A stretch of DNA of 60,000 nucleotides, taken from contig NW_019091363.1 in the NCBI RefSeq assembly GCF_001949145.1, positions 2,330,902 to 2,390,901 of the forward strand. Direction: 5' to 3'. How positions within the stretch are numbered: position 1 is the first letter of the stretch; each line of letters starts with the position of its first letter. The notes beneath the pieces were generated by a model. It ran no database searches. It worked only from the letters and a program-made list of their open reading frames with translations, and was not told where the DNA came from. The stretch is from Acanthaster planci. Lineage: Eukaryota; Echinodermata; Asteroidea; Valvatida; Acanthasteridae. A program made the translations under genes and the position numbers. Positions 1-12,900 of this stretch are shown here, piece after piece.

Positions 1-864
1 TAACTGGACATTATCGGCTGTCATACGAGTATAGAGCCATAAACATGTAAATCCGTTTACCAATTATTGGCAACAAAATAAAAACGGATCCAAAAAGTAG
101 CAAGAGTGGAAGATTTTAAAAAAAATTCAACAGAAATCTGTCCAAAATGTGTTTTGTGCCGAGGCCTATATATTTCAGCCCAAATGTCACATACTCCCAA
201 TTCCAATGATATTTATAACTACCACCCAGTCAACAAAAATCCCATCAAGGGCCTCATTTCGGTGGTTGCTGGACTGTGAAAAAAACACCATGACTCAGTG
301 ATTCACTATTCCTCTCCGCCCAATCGCTCTCTTTATGTTAAGAACAGAAAATGGTCTAAATATACTATGTTGATAATGCAAACTGAAGCTAGCTTTGCAA
401 TGTGGTTATGTCGCACCAGTCACAGTATTCAGGAATAAGTTACTGCACTGTTGGCAGCTATCAAAATGAAACAGACTGTTACATTTCAAAGAATGAAACA
501 ACTGTTTCACATTTTCCTGGGGGTGCGAGTTAAGCGTGCAAGAATTTCACCAAAGTACATGTATACTGTATGCGAACTTCATGTATTGTGGATACCCGAA
601 CAAAACAGGGCCAGCTTTACTAGTCTCCTATCTTTGCAGTGTGATAACTTATCTCAGAAATGTCTTTTTATTGCCACAGACTAACACCACATGCACACAA
701 TGTTATGAAAGCAAACCAAGCTTACATATTTCAATTGTGTGTCTCAGTGCGGTTGGACAGAAAAGACTATGCCAATGTCAGAGAATTTCATTTACTACAA
801 TCTGCAGTTGTTCTGCTTGTAGTTGTTTTCCTTGTCAAGTCAGTTTCTTCAGGGGTCAAAGTAC
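1..864 (-). other. INF2 intron 11 (partial)
   Basis: This is the sequence downstream of exon 11 up to the window edge. I looked on the minus strand for the rest of FH2 and found nothing similar. Several short open frames here have no recognisable content. No repeat stands out. Confidence 0.7.
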
Positions 865-965
865 CTTGACAAGCCTCGATGATGCAACCAATGGAAGGGA
901 TTAGGTAGTCCATGTTGGAAGCAAATTCCTCCTTCAACAGCATACTTTCCACCCGCAACTTGTAA
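865..965 (-). CDS. INF2: INF2 exon 11: FH2, last exon visible in the window
   Basis: This 101-nt exon encodes residues 716-749 and one further base. [14 protein letters not shown] and IIEACQ match INF2 YQLRIECMLLCEG and LAACE. The acceptor is TTGCCCATTTGCAG. The donor is read as GTACTT (859-864), a weak site; open frame continues to 788 but loses family similarity immediately. The next FH2 exon should begin with two bases completing the codon and soon reach a GNFLN-like motif. Nothing of that kind is present in 1-858, so it lies beyond the window. Confidence 0.9.
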
Positions 966-3900
966 CTGCAAATGGGCAAGAATGCAAGAGAAGCAATTCT
1001 ATGACTTTCTTGTTTCAAGTCGTTAATGGCAGAAGTCAGGTTAGAAGTCAACTTATCACAGGAAGAGTGTATGCCTCTGCTAATTTCGAGATTGTTTATT
1101 TTTAAGTTCATTCATTGAAATACACAAGCGTGTCCATCTTATGCTTGCTTTGTTGTAAATGGGAATAGGCAAAAAACATCATCATCGGTGAATCTTTTCA
1201 AGGCCTTCTCCATCTGACAACATCATAATGAAGCAGATGCAGTGTAGAATTGGACTACTTACAATGGAATGTTCATGAGCATCAGATAGAATTGCTCTGC
1301 TGGTGCTAGCCTAGACCTGTTGCCATCAAAGGAGTTTAGCATTTCAACCTTGTCCGAATAAGAAGATAGAGTTCTAAAGTCAAATTTCATTCAAAGCAGA
1401 CTTCAAGCAGTTCTCCTCACACAATTCACTGGGAGGAAAACATTTTTATCTTATATGGTACCAATCGTAAGTGCTTAATTAAAAGCCAAAGAGCCCATTT
1501 TTGTTAAACATGTTGATGACATTACCATGCAATACTTTACGAAAAGCTTTATTAAACAGACAGTCATATATTTTCATATATGGTTTGTTCCCTTTCTATG
1601 CTATTTTTTTACAGAGTTGTTAATGGTGACAACTGAAATATCACCTCTTCAGATTCCGGAAGGACTTTGATGAGACTCTTCAGTTTTTCAGCCCCAATGG
1701 CCTCGCTTTTGCCTTGTTGAATAAGCCGCACAATGACTTCATTGGTGCTGAAAAAATATAACCAAGACAAAGTTTGCACAGATCAGATAACGGAATCCCG
1801 AAAAGTCTTTTTCATACGGGCAAAAAACGTAATTAAAAAACTCGCATTTATACAAAAAATCTGCCGATTCAGGAAACATTCGATTAGCTAGTATTAGCTA
1901 GTTTCTCTCGAATTTTCTGGAAATTGTCTTGGATTTTGCTGGTGGGTTTACTGTGCAACACTGTGTCCAATTTTACACTGTGTTTTGCACCTTGTTTTGC
2001 AATAAAGATCTGGTCACTTTAGTCATAAGTTTTAAAAAATTTCAAAATATCTCTGTTGCAATTGAATTGGAAAAAGCAAAATGAAGACTTCAAGTTCAAA
2101 ATACCTCTTGAACTGTTTCAGGAAGATGTTGACATTAAGACTTCGCCTGCTATCAAGAAGATTTATCTAAAAGAAAAAATCATAAATAAAGCACACATTG
2201 GATGCCTTTTCTGTATAGGCAGGTTTCTTTGTGGACTCTACAGAATAAAATTTCCAAAATAAGTTTTGGAAAAACTTTCACACTTTAACTTTAAAAATGA
2301 TTTAATCGTGTTTGAAAAAAATCAAAGAGCTAAATTTGAATACAAATCAAAGATAATTTCAGATGCGCCCCGAATAACTGTGTCTTAACAATACTAGATT
2401 TAAAATTTAGGTGGTGCATTCATAAGAAGTTGACAATTTAATGAACAGTGCCGCATGCTTGACACAATTTATTTTTAAATGTTGCTCACCATTTCCACCG
2501 ATTCTTTCTTTTTCTTCTGGGATTTGTCCTCATTGCCGTCAATCTGGGTCTTTTTGGCCACATTCTGCTGACAGAACAATTCCTCCATTGTCTCCCAGTC
2601 GGCACTGAAACCATTCTGGATCTGAAGTACGAAAAGGTATATAAACATAGCTAAATTATACATACACATAATCGAGCATCTGTCCAGGATCTTTTTGTCT
2701 GAACTCCAACTTCAACAATCTAATAAAGTTTAACTTATAGTAATTTACCTCGTCAGAAAAAAAAAGGTGAATTGGTCTTCTCTGTTTTTTTATAGTGTAT
2801 TTGTTGGTTGGAAGGATTTCATTTTTTAATGCTTCCTGTTTTGGCAAACCAATGCTTTCGTTCGAGGTCACAGTGTATACATTGTAATAAAAAGTGTGGG
2901 TCCTCTGATGACTGGCTCAAATCGTGCACTTGTTTTGTTTACGCAGCGGAACTGTTCCTGCACAGGAGGTTATACTCAAACGAAGAATTTAACACCGAGA
3001 AACAGCATCGAATATCATTGACATCATCAACTGAGTGAAAACTAGACTGGATCAGCAGTGATTGTTTCCTCTTCAAGTAAGAGCCCAAATAATTCAAACA
3101 ATGAGACAAAGATTTAGTTAGATTGAATAACGATATCAGTTACTCATTATTCCTATTCCCAGCTGAATCTGCCACCGAAACTCTACCAGCCCAGACATTT
3201 CGTACACTTCTTGTGCATGTACTTTGCTCATAAATGTTTCACAATCAACTGCATGACTTTTTTTCGTCATTCAGAAAGTGACACAGATATGTGATGATTT
3301 TCCTCCCAAAACTGTTTCAATTGCACTTTTCTGGTCTTCTGCACGACAAAATATCTCGTCAATTAATTTTTCCAGCCCTTCATGGTTGTTTGATCTATCA
3401 AGATATTTTCTTCAATAAACGAACTGACTTCCGATCCCCTTTATACCCCCCCCATTTAAATTCAAGTTGCTTTTAACTGCCACTTGGCCATTGGTCAAGA
3501 GTTTAACCGGCCATTAAGGACAAAAGACGGCAGGTAATCCACCCCCAAACTACATCGTGATGACTCGGAAAAACCCAAACCCACACAAACTTTGGCCGCA
3601 AACAAAACGACTAAAATTCCCCGTACGTGGTTGTAAACCTGTAAACTGTTATTACACATGCTTGAAAATTGCCGTGTGTTTGCATTTGGGGATTTAAAAT
3701 ACAGAGGTCGGGTCTAGTTGTTCTGGGGTAGCGTTCAGCGGCCCGCTTTGTAGCGGTCACAGGCTCCTAGTGGGTGCAGTCTTGTGTTTGTTTTAGCCCG
3801 TAGAGGCTTAAATTCGAGCTTGTGAGTAAAGTTTATGTAATTGTCCAATAACCCTGTTGGAACCGATAAATCCACGTACAGTCAAAGCCCGTAACGAGTA

Positions 3901-6900
3901 TTGAGGTACATAAACAAAGAAGGATATTGGACAGTGAACGGAATTTCGTAGGTTTCTTTTCGTTCCTCCATAGATGGACACACACAGCAATTAAGTCAGG
4001 AAATTTGGCGTTTGACACACCACCTGGGAAGTTCTTCTCTTTGCGCCATTCTGCTCTACCTTGTCGAACACGCGTGCTTGTTCTGTTTGTGGGGATCATC
4101 CCACCTATGACCATGGTGAAGAGTTAACTATGTGGACAGAAGTTTATTATTCAACGAATTGCTGGGTTGGGCATGGAATTGGCTCATACACAGCAAATGT
4201 TCTGGTATAATATCTAACTACCAACTTGAAAGGGCATGTGAAATGAACATCACAGATTCAGCAGTGAGAAAAACCGTTTCCATAAAACGGCTTATTTAAT
4301 ATTAGCCTCCCTACGCATGAAAGGGGCGGGTAGCTCCATCGCCAGCGGGGGTGGAGGGTGGAGAGGGTTAAAATCATGGAGGAAGGAAAACAGATCCATA
4401 AAACCAACACTGAATGTAATTCGTGGTTTGAACATTGAAAAGACACACAATGTCCACTTATCCGACCGCCAATATTATTTATACAGGCCCGAGTTCAATT
4501 CTCCCACCGAATTCCTTTCACTTAGTAATTCTTTGGAGTTGAACAATGGAGGTCAACATCCACTTTGTTGGATGACTCAACGTTTTGCATTTAACCCAAC
4601 AATTTCTTGCATTGTGGCCCTGGCCCACAAATACCATCCCTTTTACGTGGGCATGCCAGGTAACAGAATACACTGCAGTCTGCACGGGATTGTCCCCGTG
4701 TTTCAGCCTCGATCACAGTTTTGGCTAGGTCAAGGGTACCGTTGCTGAATGAATGACGACGTTGACGAGCGTGGACGAATTCGTCTGGTTTTCCTTTTGA
4801 GTAGATATGTTATTGGATATTATCGGGGGGGGGGTATTTCTCACAAAAAATCCCTGCACTTATACAAAGAAAGGTATTTTGCAGCAGTCAGAACTGAGCA
4901 TTTTCTGAAGTACCAGTACATTGCAAGTCAACATTGTGAAGTAGGATGGGAAATTTTATAATGAGAATCCACTTACTCACATTTCACAGGGCGGGAAAAT
5001 GATTTCCCACTGTGGTAAAATCTGTGAAAATCATTTCCCACTGCTGGGAAATTCTGTGAAAGTCTTTGCACACTTTGTCTCCCCCCCCCCCGTAAAAATC
5101 TTCGAAAATCTTTTCCTACTTGTGGGAAAATCTGTGACAATAACTTTCCCACCTTGGGGAAGTTTTTCACGACGGTGAAATGAAAATGAAATTCCTGGGG
5201 AAAAGAAAACGTGTGGGAAGATTTTTCTCCGTGAACTTGTACTACACACTCATGAACATGTACTGTAGATAAAAGATGTACATGAAAAGTCGCCCCATCA
5301 GTTACAGTATTTGGAATTGTTTTGCGCGTTTTCCGGCATGTGTTCGTGGCCTTCCGGAACTCGGATTTCCAAATGTCCCAGTGTGTAACTAGATACATGG
5401 AAGGTTAGGCGGGGTTATGTGTAATGTAAAACTGCAGCCTCAGTGCGCATAACATGCTGTTGCTTTGTTTTGAGTATGAAATCATATGGAAGTTCAGTGC
5501 AATACGATGAAGAAAAAACCCAAGCTTTTCTTAAGTGCATGTCACATTCAACTAGGATGTAGGCCTATATACGAGTAGGCTTCCTATAATATATGTAAAA
5601 GCTATGTTCCTTTGTGATTTTGCTCTATGTCTGTTTTCTACATTTAATTACTGTAATAAATTGATGCTGTAAATAAGTACATGTAATGAAGCTTACAATA
5701 TACGTTTTGTGTGAATGTGTTAAGTTCAAAGAAAATAATGAAATAGTGTGGAATGCTTTGCGAATCTGATCCATGGGGACTGTCATGTATGTACAATGTT
5801 CGCGCATATAGTTGCATTTATCACAAATATAATTTCTTTGGAGACTTACCATATGAACTTTCGCCCATATGCTGTTACCGCTCATCACTTTGTGCGGTGG
5901 TAGTTTACTCCAGTTCAATGTTTTCATTTTCATCTTGGGTTTCACCGTGGGAATGGCTGTCGAACTCGGGATTGTCTGAGCATGGGGCGTGGCCCTCTGA
6001 AGCACCCCTCCAGGCAGAGGTGGGGGAGGTGGCATCCCACCCGGGGGTGGCGGTGGGGGTGGGGGACCTCCCCCTGGTGGTGGGGGTGGGGGTGGAGCAG
6101 CCCCTGGGGGAGGTGGTGGAGGCACAGGTGGCATTGAGGGTCCAGGTGATGGCACACTATGTGAGGTTTTCATAATCTCAGAGTCCTCATCGCCTCCTTC
6201 GATTCTGCATTCAGGAGGTTGGGTCTCCTTATTTATTCCCATTGTGCCCGATGAGCTTATTGCACTTTCCTCTGCTGTACTCCCAGACATTCTCTCATTC
6301 TCTCCAGTTGTCCTCTTCCGGTTTTCCAACGGGGGCATGTTATCCCTGGCACCTCCAGCTGGTTGATCGGATGGAGTCCCCTGTTCATTCCGTGCCTCAC
6401 TCGGCTCGGCTGATGAGGCGCCACTCTTAAACTTGTCCTTGTATGAGGCCACGGCCTTGGCTAGGTCTCGATCGCCCAGTTTCAGCAGCCGTTCCCGTTG
6501 GGCTTTGTTCTCCAGGAGCACGGCCTTGTGGACCAGCTTCTCGGCGGCGTCCCACACGGTGTCGCTGATGGTATCGCGGGGCTCGATCCGTAGCAAATGC
6601 TGCAGGATGGTCAGGAACGGAGTTACGTGGGGTGTATCGCACACCTGGGTAAAGACACCACACAAAAAACGTACATAATTATGATTCCTGCCTCAATCAA
6701 TTAGCGATGACGTGAGAACGTAAACCACAGACTGGAAACAAGTTTAGGTGAGCAGTTTATATTGAGGCAATCAATATCAGTTCTTTTGAACACAATAGCC
6801 TTCATCTTGGTTGAAGTACTTCCCTTGGTAGTGTTATATTGACAACTCAACCTCGCTATCCGATACTCGAGAAGAGTTTAAGTGACACACATTACAATGA

Positions 6901-9900
6901 TCGGTTAAAAAAACAGATCGTGCTTCCTGCTTGTGAAGACCAAAAATTGTTAGCATGGTTGAATGTTAACTATCGGCTGAATATTGTGCAAGATCACGTA
7001 GTCCAACAGTGTCATGGTGAAATTTTCTACCACTAACCAAACAAGGAAACAAGGTAGAAAGGTAACGGATATAACAGCACCCTCTGTCAAATTCTCGAAT
7101 ACATTTTCCAGAAAGAAACGGATGTTCTGTGGAAAGTGAAACAGACACATGGATGAAAAAAAAACCAGAAACTGGACACAAAATGAATAGCATTTCCTCG
7201 TTAGTAGTCTATCCACGTCAGTAAAGGCGCCTTGAAAAAATATTTAAAATCCCCTTCTGAGTCTTCCATTTTCCTACCTCCATGGTTTAATATGACATGT
7301 CTCTAAACTGCTTCTCGATGGACTCTGCTAATTGTTACAAGTTCACAAATCCAACAAGTGTTTATGGTTGACGCGGAAACACTGTAGATAGGACAAGAGA
7401 TCTATCCACATGGTGTTATCCCAAGCCCTCTCTTTAGTGTACATGTATACACTGAAACTCAAACACCTGTTAACAATACGGAAACAAATAACGTGAATCC
7501 TCGAACAAATGTCCTGTGACGAGCTCACACTATTAAACGACGGATCATGGACAATCAAAACAATGAACAGACGGAACAAACGTTATTTAATTTGAAAGTC
7601 TATTCATCGCATGATAATTTTCACAATAATCAACCAACAATAACATTTTCCAATTGGAAAGAAACAACCCGTTTCTTTGCGAAGCAGGTATCTGATACAA
7701 AACTTACACGTCGCCGTTTGTTTTACAAGGTAGCAGTCAGAAACAAAGTTGCCCGCAGACTGACATTAAAATCCACTCAAGGGCTTCCACGATGTTAAAT
7801 CCCTGTGTAATAATTCATACCAGGAAAATATTCTGGTCGCTTGAGCGGTATTTATATGATACTGATAANNNNNNNNNNNNNNNNNNNNNNNNNNNNNNNN
7901 NNNNNNNNNNNNNNNNNNNNNNNNNNNNNNNNNNNNNNNNNNNNNNNNNNNNNNNNNNNNNNNNNNNNNNNNNNNNNNNNNNNNNNNNNNNNNNNNNNNN
8001 NNNNNNNNNNNNNNNNNNNNNNNNNNNNNNNNNNNNNNNNNNNNNNNNNNNNNNNNNNNNNNNNNNNNNNNNNNNNNNNNNNNNNNNNNNNNNNNNNNNN
8101 NNNNNNNNNNNNNNNNNNNNNNNNNNNNNNNNNNNNNNNNNNNNNNNNNNNNNNNNNNNNNNNNNNNNNNNNNNNNNNNNNNNNNNNNNNNNNNNNNNNN
8201 NNNNNNNNNNNNNNNNNNNNNNNNNNNNNNNNNNNNNNNNNNNNNNNNNNNNNNNNNNNNNNNNNNNNNNNNNNNNNNNNNNNNNNNNNNNNNNNNNNNN
8301 NNNNNNNNNNNNNNNNNNNNNNNNNNNNNNNNNNNNNNNNNNNNNNNNNNNNNNNNNNNNNNNNNNNNNNNNNNNNNNNNNNNNNNNNNNNNNNNNNNNN
8401 NNNNNNNTGTTCCCGTACTGATGATTACTAGTTGCTACAAATATCAAACCCAGTAACCCAATGAAGTGGTTGACGCAGTTTAACAATAAATAACAATTTA
8501 TACAATATATGAAATAACACTTGATATGCTCATGTATTTTAATATAGATATTGTTGAATGGGGACAATTTTGCTAAGATGGGTTGAATTTGTATTTTTTC
8601 TATTTCAAAACTAAACACAGACAATTGGTTGCCACTTTTCTAGTGAGCATCAAGCCTCATCTCCTGGGGAAAAATGAACATTGAATTTAATAGCCCTACT
8701 GACTACTGGCAATGTTCTTACCCATCTATGGCTCCATGCAAAGCAAATCCATAAACCTTTAGCTTGTCATGCTGATCGACGTGGATTGCAAAATTCGGGC
8801 CTTCATTGACATAGGATCGTCTCCTCAGTCTATGTCTTCCACTGACATAGAGCAATGAAACCCAACAAAGGAATATTCAGTAAATAAAATTGTTATATTT
8901 AATTAATTTGGTACAATAATAGTGGATCAAGAAAGTACTTGACACAACCACTGCTTGAATGAAACTTGCATACAAAAGAAATGTAAGGCGAGATTTCAAC
9001 CTAAAGTGTCTCTTTTCTCACTGCTACCGTATTTCAAGACGTTCTGTTATCCTTACCCGCAAACTTATTAGGAACCTGTTCAGTGTCAAGTCGTCAGGAC
9101 TTCTTCTCCTAAGATTCAATTTGCGTAGAATTCGGTGCAGCGTTCTCAGGCTGACAGTACAAGGAATAAAAACATATCCATCTCTATAAAACAATACACA
9201 AGTGTTATTTCCACGCATGGGCCGGAGGAAAGCGATACTAACCGTTCAAAGTCTAACTAGTACATGTACATATACACAAATACTACAGCTATAGGCCAAC
9301 ACTGAAGTCATCCATGTCAACATATACAAATAAAGTTGGCCAATACCTGATGGTTATTCGATGACGAAGGACCAAAATTGAAAGAACCTCATCGTAGCTG
9401 TAGCCTGCTTCAAAGTAATGACGGACCAATCGGTCTCGTTGTAGGATAGTGTCATTGTCGTCATTGTTGAAAGCATGTTGTGGTTGTAGCAACGTATACA
9501 TTTCTACATTTCATTCCAATTAAACAATGACCAACACAAAGGCGGGGGTTCTCTCCGTCCAATAGCTCCGTCAAATGGGCTGTTTGGAGGTCAAAGTTAA
9601 TACTTTTCTTCCACAAATGCGACGCCCGTCCAAAAATGCGACGCCCGTCGAAAAATGCGACGCCCGTCAAAAAATGCGACGCCGGTTGAAAAATGCGACG
9701 CCGGCTGAAAAATGCGACGCCGGTTGAAAAATGCGACGCCGGTTGAAAAATGCGACGCCTGTTGAAAAATGCGACGCCGGCTGAAAAATGAGACGCCCGT
9801 CGAAAAATGCGACGCCGGCTGAAAAATGCGACGCTGGATGGCACATATGGAACACCATAATCATCTGCTCTCTCTTGCGCGAACCAGGTAGGCACTACCC

Positions 9901-12900
9901 AACAATGATGACTCATCATGGGGCATGCCTCGACGTCGTCACTGTTACTGCGCCCACAATGTCACATGATTGGTTCACCAGGTCATTCACTGAATACGTC
10001 ATCAGTATGGGCGTTTTGTGAAGTTATGCATGATGCATGAAAAATGTCGTATCAAAGACTACTAGTGCATGCATGATGTATTCATAATGATGTACTACTC
10101 TGGTATGAATGTGAGGCTGTTGAGCCATAAAGTTCAGGTTATATTATTAAATCTACAGACATGTTAAAAATGTCCTGAGGTGCATCGAATAAAGAGACCA
10201 AACAAGTAGGCCTACGAGGCTACGTGCTAGGAAAGATGTAGGCCAAATTATGCCTGGTCCATAATGATTCAACAGGTTTCTAAAGGGGGCAGATAGGTTT
10301 CTAAAAGGGGCAGATAACCAGCAAAAGTAATAGCACATATTATGCCGTTTAATGTCAGTGATCATTTCTAATTTATAGGACATCTCTATTTAGGCATTTT
10401 TTGTCACAAAAATACGCTTGTATGTTTAATTTGCAAGCAGAAATAAACACAGAGGGACTCCCACGCATCTAACGTATAAAAACCCTCCAGTTGGGAGCAT
10501 AGAACAATGTTGGGGGTACAAAATGGCAACTCCATTAATGTTTAAACATTAACCCCAGCAATTAGCAGAGAAACACTAATTTAAAACTGCCAAAGCCGAA
10601 AATTGGTTCACGACGCCCGATACATACAAGACACGTCTACAAACTTTCCCCCATTCCATTAGCCAACCATTCCTAGAATACACTCCCGAAGTAATGATCA
10701 AAAACTACACCCTCATTACCTCATTCAATGTGGTACATGTAACGTGGTTCCATACTTGCAAACCACATGACAGTTTAGGTTGGAAAGTCCTTCTTTGTGT
10801 GCGGAAACCAGTTGACACCCGGTCTAATGGTAAAATTGGAAGGGAAACTCCTGCATGAGTAAACGTTTGACATCCGGACGGCCTTGCTGTTTTGGCTTTT
10901 TAAGTTCTTACATTAAAACGCACCGAAAAGTTGATAACTGAAAATATGAAGGTCATTTAGAAATCCCATTTAAGTGCAAACCAACTCCCCAAACGGCGAT
11001 GCAAATGTTTTCCTTTCCAACAGAATTTCCTTGATCAAATGTAACCGTAAGGTTGAGCTTCCGTGACCAATGCTATATGATCTTAATTAATACCAGCCAC
11101 ACGCAGTTTCTAGAAGGTTGTGTGACAGAAACCCCAATGAATGAAAGAGTGAGTCTACACACTCAGGTGAAGAACCGGACAAGCTTGCATGTGAAAAGCC
11201 TCACTGAAAATCGATTGTGCTCCAACAAACAAGCCTTTTAACAATAATGGCATTTTTAACTGGCAGCGGTCCTCGCCGTCAGACATTCAAACTTGTCCCC
11301 AAAAAGACAGAGTGGACGCAGGATGAGGGAGACACAAATTAGTGCCAATTATCCTGGGTTTGTGTTGCAACAGCCTTGATTTGTGGGAGGAACTGTAAGT
11401 GTAAAGAACAGAACAACAGCTCAACCTTGTCCATTTTTTATGTGAAGGTGAACCAGCTTTCGACTACGAACTGCAGACAGGCTGGTGTCGAAGTTACTCT
11501 TGACAAGAAGGCTAAAAAAGTGAGCCGACTGTTCACTTTCTTATTTTAGGAGCATTCACTTGCGTGCGCTCTCCCTTTCAGAATTGGAGAGATCAATGGA
11601 ATTATACCATAAGACAAAACGGAAAAGGGCAGCAATAATATTTTTTAGAATAATATTTTTTCTCAATTCCTCAATATAAAGAAGCTCTATATGTGACTTC
11701 TGAATCAGAAAAAGATTCGTATTCCTTGAAATATGACCTATATTTAGACACAAACTGCTCCCTACTTCATTTTTGCATAGTCACAATCAAAACGAAACCG
11801 TCAATAATTTCATGTTGCTACACACACAGCTTGAGTAAAAAAAATGCTCGTGTTGACACCGCCGACTTGTGGCTATGACTCGACTGTGATTTCTGACTGA
11901 TTACTTTTTCGTCTGGGTCACACTTCGACATTACTGGTGTGTGAGTCAGATCTACTGATAATAGATGAAGTCGATCGAGTGTGATATGAGGTCTTTTTGT
12001 CGCGCAGAAACACAACACCTGTACTGACAACATCCACTCGTACTCCTCCTCGACCCCCCCTTGCGCTGTCCCTATAGATCAAACAGTATTCCAGTGCTCT
12101 CAGAACACTCAACGAATTTCTGCTCTAGAACGTTTCTGCCACTGTGCCAGAATTTCTATTACTGTGCTGACTTATCCTGTCAATCAAGCATTCTGACAAC
12201 GCAGTATACATGTACAGTTCCGTGCGTTGAATAGGTTATGTAAGTTTGAGTTTGTTGTTCATTGGTACACTTGCCAACACAATTTCTTTGTCTACAGCAT
12301 GTTATCAGTTTTACACAACAGGCTTGGTTTGCAAAATAGTCACAAATATATCCTTCACACTGAAAAATTGAGTTTAAGTTCCCACAAAATAACCTTACAA
12401 ACCACTTAATAAGCTTTGATTTTGTGGAAATAATTAGAAGATGGGTTCAATTAATAACACTAAATTTTGGGGCTGGGCCGTTATGAAAAAGATAGTATGA
12501 GAAAGGAATGTTTCTTTAATGTTTCCGTATTGTTAAACTCAGTCCCGAGATTTCATGTAGGCTGTGATTTCCTCGGGGGGTTTCAGGGGGAATTTGCTAA
12601 ATTGTTTGTTGATTAAATGAGGCCTAAGGGTGCACACAATAACAATCCCACGCATTTGGTTAAAAAAAAGAAAAAGCAAAACAGCTTGCGTCATTTAAGC
12701 CAGAAATAGCCATCAAGCAACGTGTACATCTGCGGTTCGATACACAGTTATATTATAAGGACCGAACATAGTCCATGTTTGATTTCAGGCAACGAACTTT
12801 GTACCCTGGATTGATGTGACAATAATTCGCAAGAAGTCCAGAAATGGAACCGTTAATGATTAGGAAATACCTGCGGCTTCATATTAATGAAATACGTGCA

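Larger units (their letters stand above)
966..2489 (-). other. INF2 introns 7-10 between FH2 exons
   Basis: Four short GT-AG introns separate exons 7 to 11: 966-1262 (297 nt), 1349-1644 (296 nt), 1748-2104 (357 nt) and 2167-2489 (323 nt). They are AT-rich and hold no recognisable repeat or gene. Their small size contrasts with the 3-24 kb introns further upstream. Confidence 0.85.

Noticed and set aside
788-864. Continuation of exon 11 to the stop at 788
   Set aside because: Family similarity ends exactly at the candidate donor; the continued peptide would truncate FH2 in its middle.
4317-4748. 143-codon plus-strand frame
   Set aside because: No recognisable domain, ordinary composition, inside an intron on the opposite strand; consistent with chance.
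4973-5398. 141-codon minus-strand frame with FP-VGKDF repeats
   Set aside because: Explained by the 33-nt repeat; no similarity to formins and no in-phase splice sites.
7792-8624. Long open frames on both strands across 7815-8624
   Set aside because: They run through the block of N and have no real sequence behind them.
9461-9919. 152-residue minus-strand frame with repeated FFNRRRIF-like peptide
   Set aside because: It is the translation of the 19-bp tandem array; all three frames give similar peptides and there is no splice or family support.
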